From NCBI GenBank assembly GCA_937873135.1, contig CALMVQ010000120.1:26414-90413 (forward strand): DNA of 64,000 nt. The letters run 5' to 3'. A program made the translations under genes and the position numbers. Origin of the DNA: an uncultured Scytonema sp. (GTDB lineage: Bacteria; Cyanobacteriota; Cyanobacteriia; Cyanobacteriales; Nostocaceae). Below, piece after piece: positions 60,738-64,000 of this stretch. The notes beneath the pieces are model-generated. The model had not been told where the DNA came from, ran no database searches, and saw only the letters and a list, made by a program, of their open reading frames with translations. Position 1 is the first letter of the stretch. Every line of letters begins with the position of its first letter.

Positions 60738-61224
60738 GAGTTTTTCAAATAACTGTAATGTTCATTGGTTACCAGTCATTAGTCAAGAGTCAAAACAACG
60801 CCGGAAAAATAACTTTGGAACGTTTAGCGCTCATGATACACCGGAATCTTAACGATGGTAGCTCTCTCTTGCCTAATTTGGTACAATTATACTAGTGATG
60901 AAAGCTTGCTACACTCAAGCTGATCGCTGTGTGCAGAAAATAACTTGACTTTTTTGCTAAAACAAAATCAAACGTTTAAGTCATTATATTGATTATTTAA
61001 GAAAATATTAAGAATTGCTGAAAGGGCAACAAATATTAGCTATTTGTCAACTATTTCGATTAGGACAAATAAAAGCACAAGCGCCAAAGCGCACCGAGAG
61101 CTCTCAGCTAAGAAAGGAATCTAGCAAACATTAAGTAAGCTAATCCGAACTCTTACAAGATATACAGGCGCTCTGGCGTGCAAATCAAGTTTTCCAACTC
61201 GTTACCCAATTGAGAGGATTCATT

Positions 61225-61767
61225 ATGAACAACTGCATTTTGATGGCCGAAATTATTCAAGAACCGCAACTGCGCTTTACATCGGATAATCTGGAAGTCA
61301 CTGAAATGCTCGTGCAATTTTCAGCACTGAGAGAGGGTGAAGCACCAGCGACTTTAAAAGTCATTGGCTGGGGCAACATGGCAAAAGAAATTCAGCAAAA
61401 CTACCATCAAGGCGATCGCGTTCTCCTTGAAGGACGCCTAAGTATGAATACAAAACCGCACCCAGAAGGGTTCAAAGAAAAACGTGCTGAGTTAACTGTG
61501 CAAAAGATACACAATCTCGGAACAGGTTTCGAGATTGCACCACCATCAGTTGCAGTTACACAATCAGAACGGGCCACTTCGTCCCAGCAATCCGCGCCCA
61601 GTTACGAGTCGCCGCTTCCCACATCTACTAAGGCAAAAAATAACAGCGTCAGCGTTACTCCTCGAAATGAACCTGAGGAACGCATACCTCAAAGCACAAA
61701 TTTTGAGAAAAGGTCTTATCCGGTAGCAATTGAAGAAAACCCGGATACGGACGACATCCCGTTTTAA
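61225..61767 (+). CDS. ssb: Single-stranded DNA-binding protein
   Basis: MNNCILMAEIIQEPQLRFT...LKVIGWGNMAKEIQQNYHQGDRVLLEGRL; acidic DTDDIPF tail. Confidence 0.93.
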   Translation: MNNCILMAEIIQEPQLRFTSDNLEVTEMLVQFSALREGEAPATLKVIGWGNMAKEIQQNYHQGDRVLLEGRLSMNTKPHPEGFKEKRAELTVQKIHNLGTGFEIAPPSVAVTQSERATSSQQSAPSYESPLPTSTKAKNNSVSVTPRNEPEERIPQSTNFEKRSYPVAIEENPDTDDIPF

Positions 61768-61910
61768 GTCGAATTCCTTGAGGAAATTTCACAGTCTTTA
61801 CAAAGGTTCGTAGATGCGTGGAGAGCTTCCGCAGGCATAGCGTCAATAGCGCAGCTACGAACTTAAAATATCTTTTATACTATAACGCTTTTGGTGTTGT
61901 ATATCATAGA

Positions 61911-62001
61911 CTCTCGCCCTCACTCCACCCTAACGGGCACCCCTCTCCCAAGTTTGGGAGAGGGGCACCTGGAGAGGACATTCTGTCTGTGACTCAAACG
62001 A
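61911..62001. repeat. Dispersed repeat copy B, ending ATTCTGTCTGTGACTCAAACGA
   Basis: cacccctctcccaagtttgggagaggggcacc...cattctgtctgtgactcaaacga; compare 47.7 kb. Confidence 0.7.
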
Positions 62002-62392
62002 GATCCACTCTTATTTGAAAGTCAGTAGTAGGCTAAACTAACAAAAATAAATAAGTGAGCGTAAATAAACACAATTTTTCATTGGGGCTGTTAATGGTTA
62101 AGAATTAGTTATTATTGAGCTTCACAGCATCTCGACTTTTGTATACATATGTAGGTTTTTTTGTGCCAACCTACATAATATTCAGAACTGCTGTTAAAAT
62201 CCGAATAATTTTCAAATACAATTGATATCTGATCAATGAATCTTAGTATGGTAGAAGCCGCTTTCCTTCATCTGTGGAGTCAATCTAAAATCCTCACATC
62301 CGCATATCTTCCGGACTCAACCGTGGGGTTAATCTCAAAATAACGCCACATGCTTCTAAAATCCACGCATCTAAAATCGAATCACGACTCCC

Positions 62393-64000
62393 ATGAGACA
62401 AACTGTCCTAAATGTTAATAATCTACAAGTTGAATTTTCCAGTGATGGCAATATCCTTAAAGCCGTAGATAATATTTCCTTTGAGTTGCAACAAGGAGAA
62501 ACTTTAGGAATCGTTGGAGAGTCTGGTTCGGGAAAGTCTGTCACATCTTTAGCCGTGATGGGTTTGGTGCAAACTCCAGGTAGGGTAAGTGGTGGTGAAA
62601 TTTGGTTTCGACCTCAAGAGAATGGCTCACCCATCAATTTGCGAGAGTTACGTGCCGAAGAAGTGCAGCTTTACCGAGGTGGCGACATCGCCATGATTTT
62701 TCAAGAACCGATGAGTTCGCTCAATCCAGTTTATACGATTGGGTTTCAGCTCTTAGAAGCTATCCAGCGACATCAGAACGTTTCTGCGGCTGAAGCACGA
62801 CGAATAGCGATCGCCGGACTGCAAGAAGTCAAACTTCTTCCTAGCGATGAGAGTCTCCGTCAGGAGTATCTTGAAACTTGGAAACAAACTTCTTTTCGTT
62901 CATCAACCTCAGACGAGCAAAAGCTGTCACAATTGGTGAACCAACACAAAGAAGCAATGCTTGAACGCTACCCGCATCAACTTTCAGGAGGCCAGTTACA
63001 GCGGGTAATGATTGCAATGGCAATTTCGTGCAACCCATTACTATTAATTGCCGACGAACCTACTACAGCGTTAGATGTGACGGTGCAAGCAACAATTATG
63101 GAATTGCTGCGAGAATTACAACTGCGCCGGAACATGGCAATGATATTTGTTACCCATGATTTGGGATTAATTGCGGAAATTGCTGACTCTGTAGCAGTGA
63201 TGTATAAAGGCAAAATTGTCGAACAAGGCTCGTCTGAGCAAATTTTTAATCACCCCCAACATCCATATACGAAAGGTTTGCTAGCTTGCCGCCCGACTCT
63301 CAACCGCCGTCCGCAAAAACTGCTAACAGTTGCCGACTACATGAATGTTGAGGAGAAACCAACAGGAGAGTTGGTGATTCAATCCAAACAACCTACAGAA
63401 CTTCCGGAAGTTACCGCTGAGGCAATAGCACATCGATTGGCTTCTTTAGAACAGCAGCCACCCTTATTACAAGTCAGGGACCTCAAAGTTGGTTTCCCCG
63501 TGCGAGGGGTGTTTGGTGGGACAAAACGCTACACTATGGCAGTGAATGGTGTTTCCTTTGAGAGCAAAAAAGGGGAAACTCTAGGATTGGTAGGAGAATC
63601 TGGTTGTGGCAAAACAACTTTGGGGAGAACTTTGCTGCGACTCATCAAACCCATGGGCGGTCAAATCTTGTTTGAGGGGCGAGAGATCCTTACCCTGAAG
63701 GGACAACAATTGCAGGAGTTACGACGAGAAATGCAAATTGTCTTCCAAAACCCCTTTAGCTCCCTCGATCCTCGTATGAAAATTGGGGATGCAATTATGG
63801 AGCCTTTGGTAATACACTCAATTGGGAAGACAAAACAACAACGCCGAGAACGAGTCGCTTATCTTCTAGAACGGGTTGGATTGAATGCTGACGCTATGAA
63901 CCGTTATGCCCATCAGTTTTCAGGTGGTCAGCGTCAGCGGGTTTGTATTGCCCGTTCCTTGGCATTAAATCCTAAGTTCATCATCTGCGATGAATCAGTG
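62393..64000 (+). CDS. Fused dual-NBD dipeptide/oligopeptide-type ABC transporter ATPase (truncated by window end)
   Basis: [36 protein letters not shown]; second domain [21 protein letters not shown]; no stop before 64000. Confidence 0.92.
   Translation, partial: MRQTVLNVNNLQVEFSSDGNILKAVDNISFELQQGETLGIVGESGSGKSVTSLAVMGLVQTPGRVSGGEIWFRPQENGSPINLRELRAEEVQLYRGGDIAMIFQEPMSSLNPVYTIGFQLLEAIQRHQNVSAAEARRIAIAGLQEVKLLPSDESLRQEYLETWKQTSFRSSTSDEQKLSQLVNQHKEAMLERYPHQLSGGQLQRVMIAMAISCNPLLLIADEPTTALDVTVQATIMELLRELQLRRNMAMIFVTHDLGLIAEIADSVAVMYKGKIVEQGSSEQIFNHPQHPYTKGLLACRPTLNRRPQKLLTVADYMNVEEKPTGELVIQSKQPTELPEVTAEAIAHRLASLEQQPPLLQVRDLKVGFPVRGVFGGTKRYTMAVNGVSFESKKGETLGLVGESGCGKTTLGRTLLRLIKPMGGQILFEGREILTLKGQQLQELRREMQIVFQNPFSSLDPRMKIGDAIMEPLVIHSIGKTKQQRRERVAYLLERVGLNADAMNRYAHQFSGGQRQRVCIARSLALNPKFIICDESV

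Noticed and set aside
1-64000. tRNA, rRNA or CRISPR loci
   Set aside because: None recognised by eye on either strand; tRNAscan-SE and a CRISPR finder would be needed to exclude them.

Overview
The window looks like chromosomal DNA from a filamentous, Nostocales-type cyanobacterium. It has many HIP1 (GCGATCGC) sites, heptanucleotide tandem repeats between genes, and typical cyanobacterial housekeeping genes. Positions 1-25 kb carry mostly core genes: hemF, an Mrp-family ATPase, RodA/FtsW, an M3 peptidase, a large filamentous-haemagglutinin-like secreted protein, SUI1/YciH, prephenate/arogenate dehydrogenase, an HtrA-type protease and an OmpR/HK two-component pair. Positions ~26-59 kb form an extended hopanoid (bacteriohopanepolyol, BHP) side-chain region. 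It encodes HpnJ, two HpnK-like proteins, two HpnI-like proteins, HpnH, HpnA and an HpnG-like phosphorylase. Interleaved with these are genes not usually assigned to this pathway: two tandem glycine-amidinotransferase-like genes (the first starts 2 nt after an hpnI-like stop codon), two ferritin-like di-iron proteins, a squalene/phytoene-synthase-like protein with a changed second Asp-rich motif, a pair of small EamA/SMR-type transporters, a cyclic-peptide-exporter-type ABC protein and an AcrB-type RND pump. The main hypothesis is that this locus makes and moves a guanidinylated BHP, for example a guanidino-substituted cyclitol ether. Other observations include two MITE-like elements with apparent 10-bp target duplications, a degraded DUF1156/DUF499 defence-island remnant, a TA module flanked by direct repeats, an in-frame repeat insertion in the RND pump, a structured element upstream of hemF, and several dispersed repeat families. 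All family names come from reading the sequence and from memory. No database search was run.
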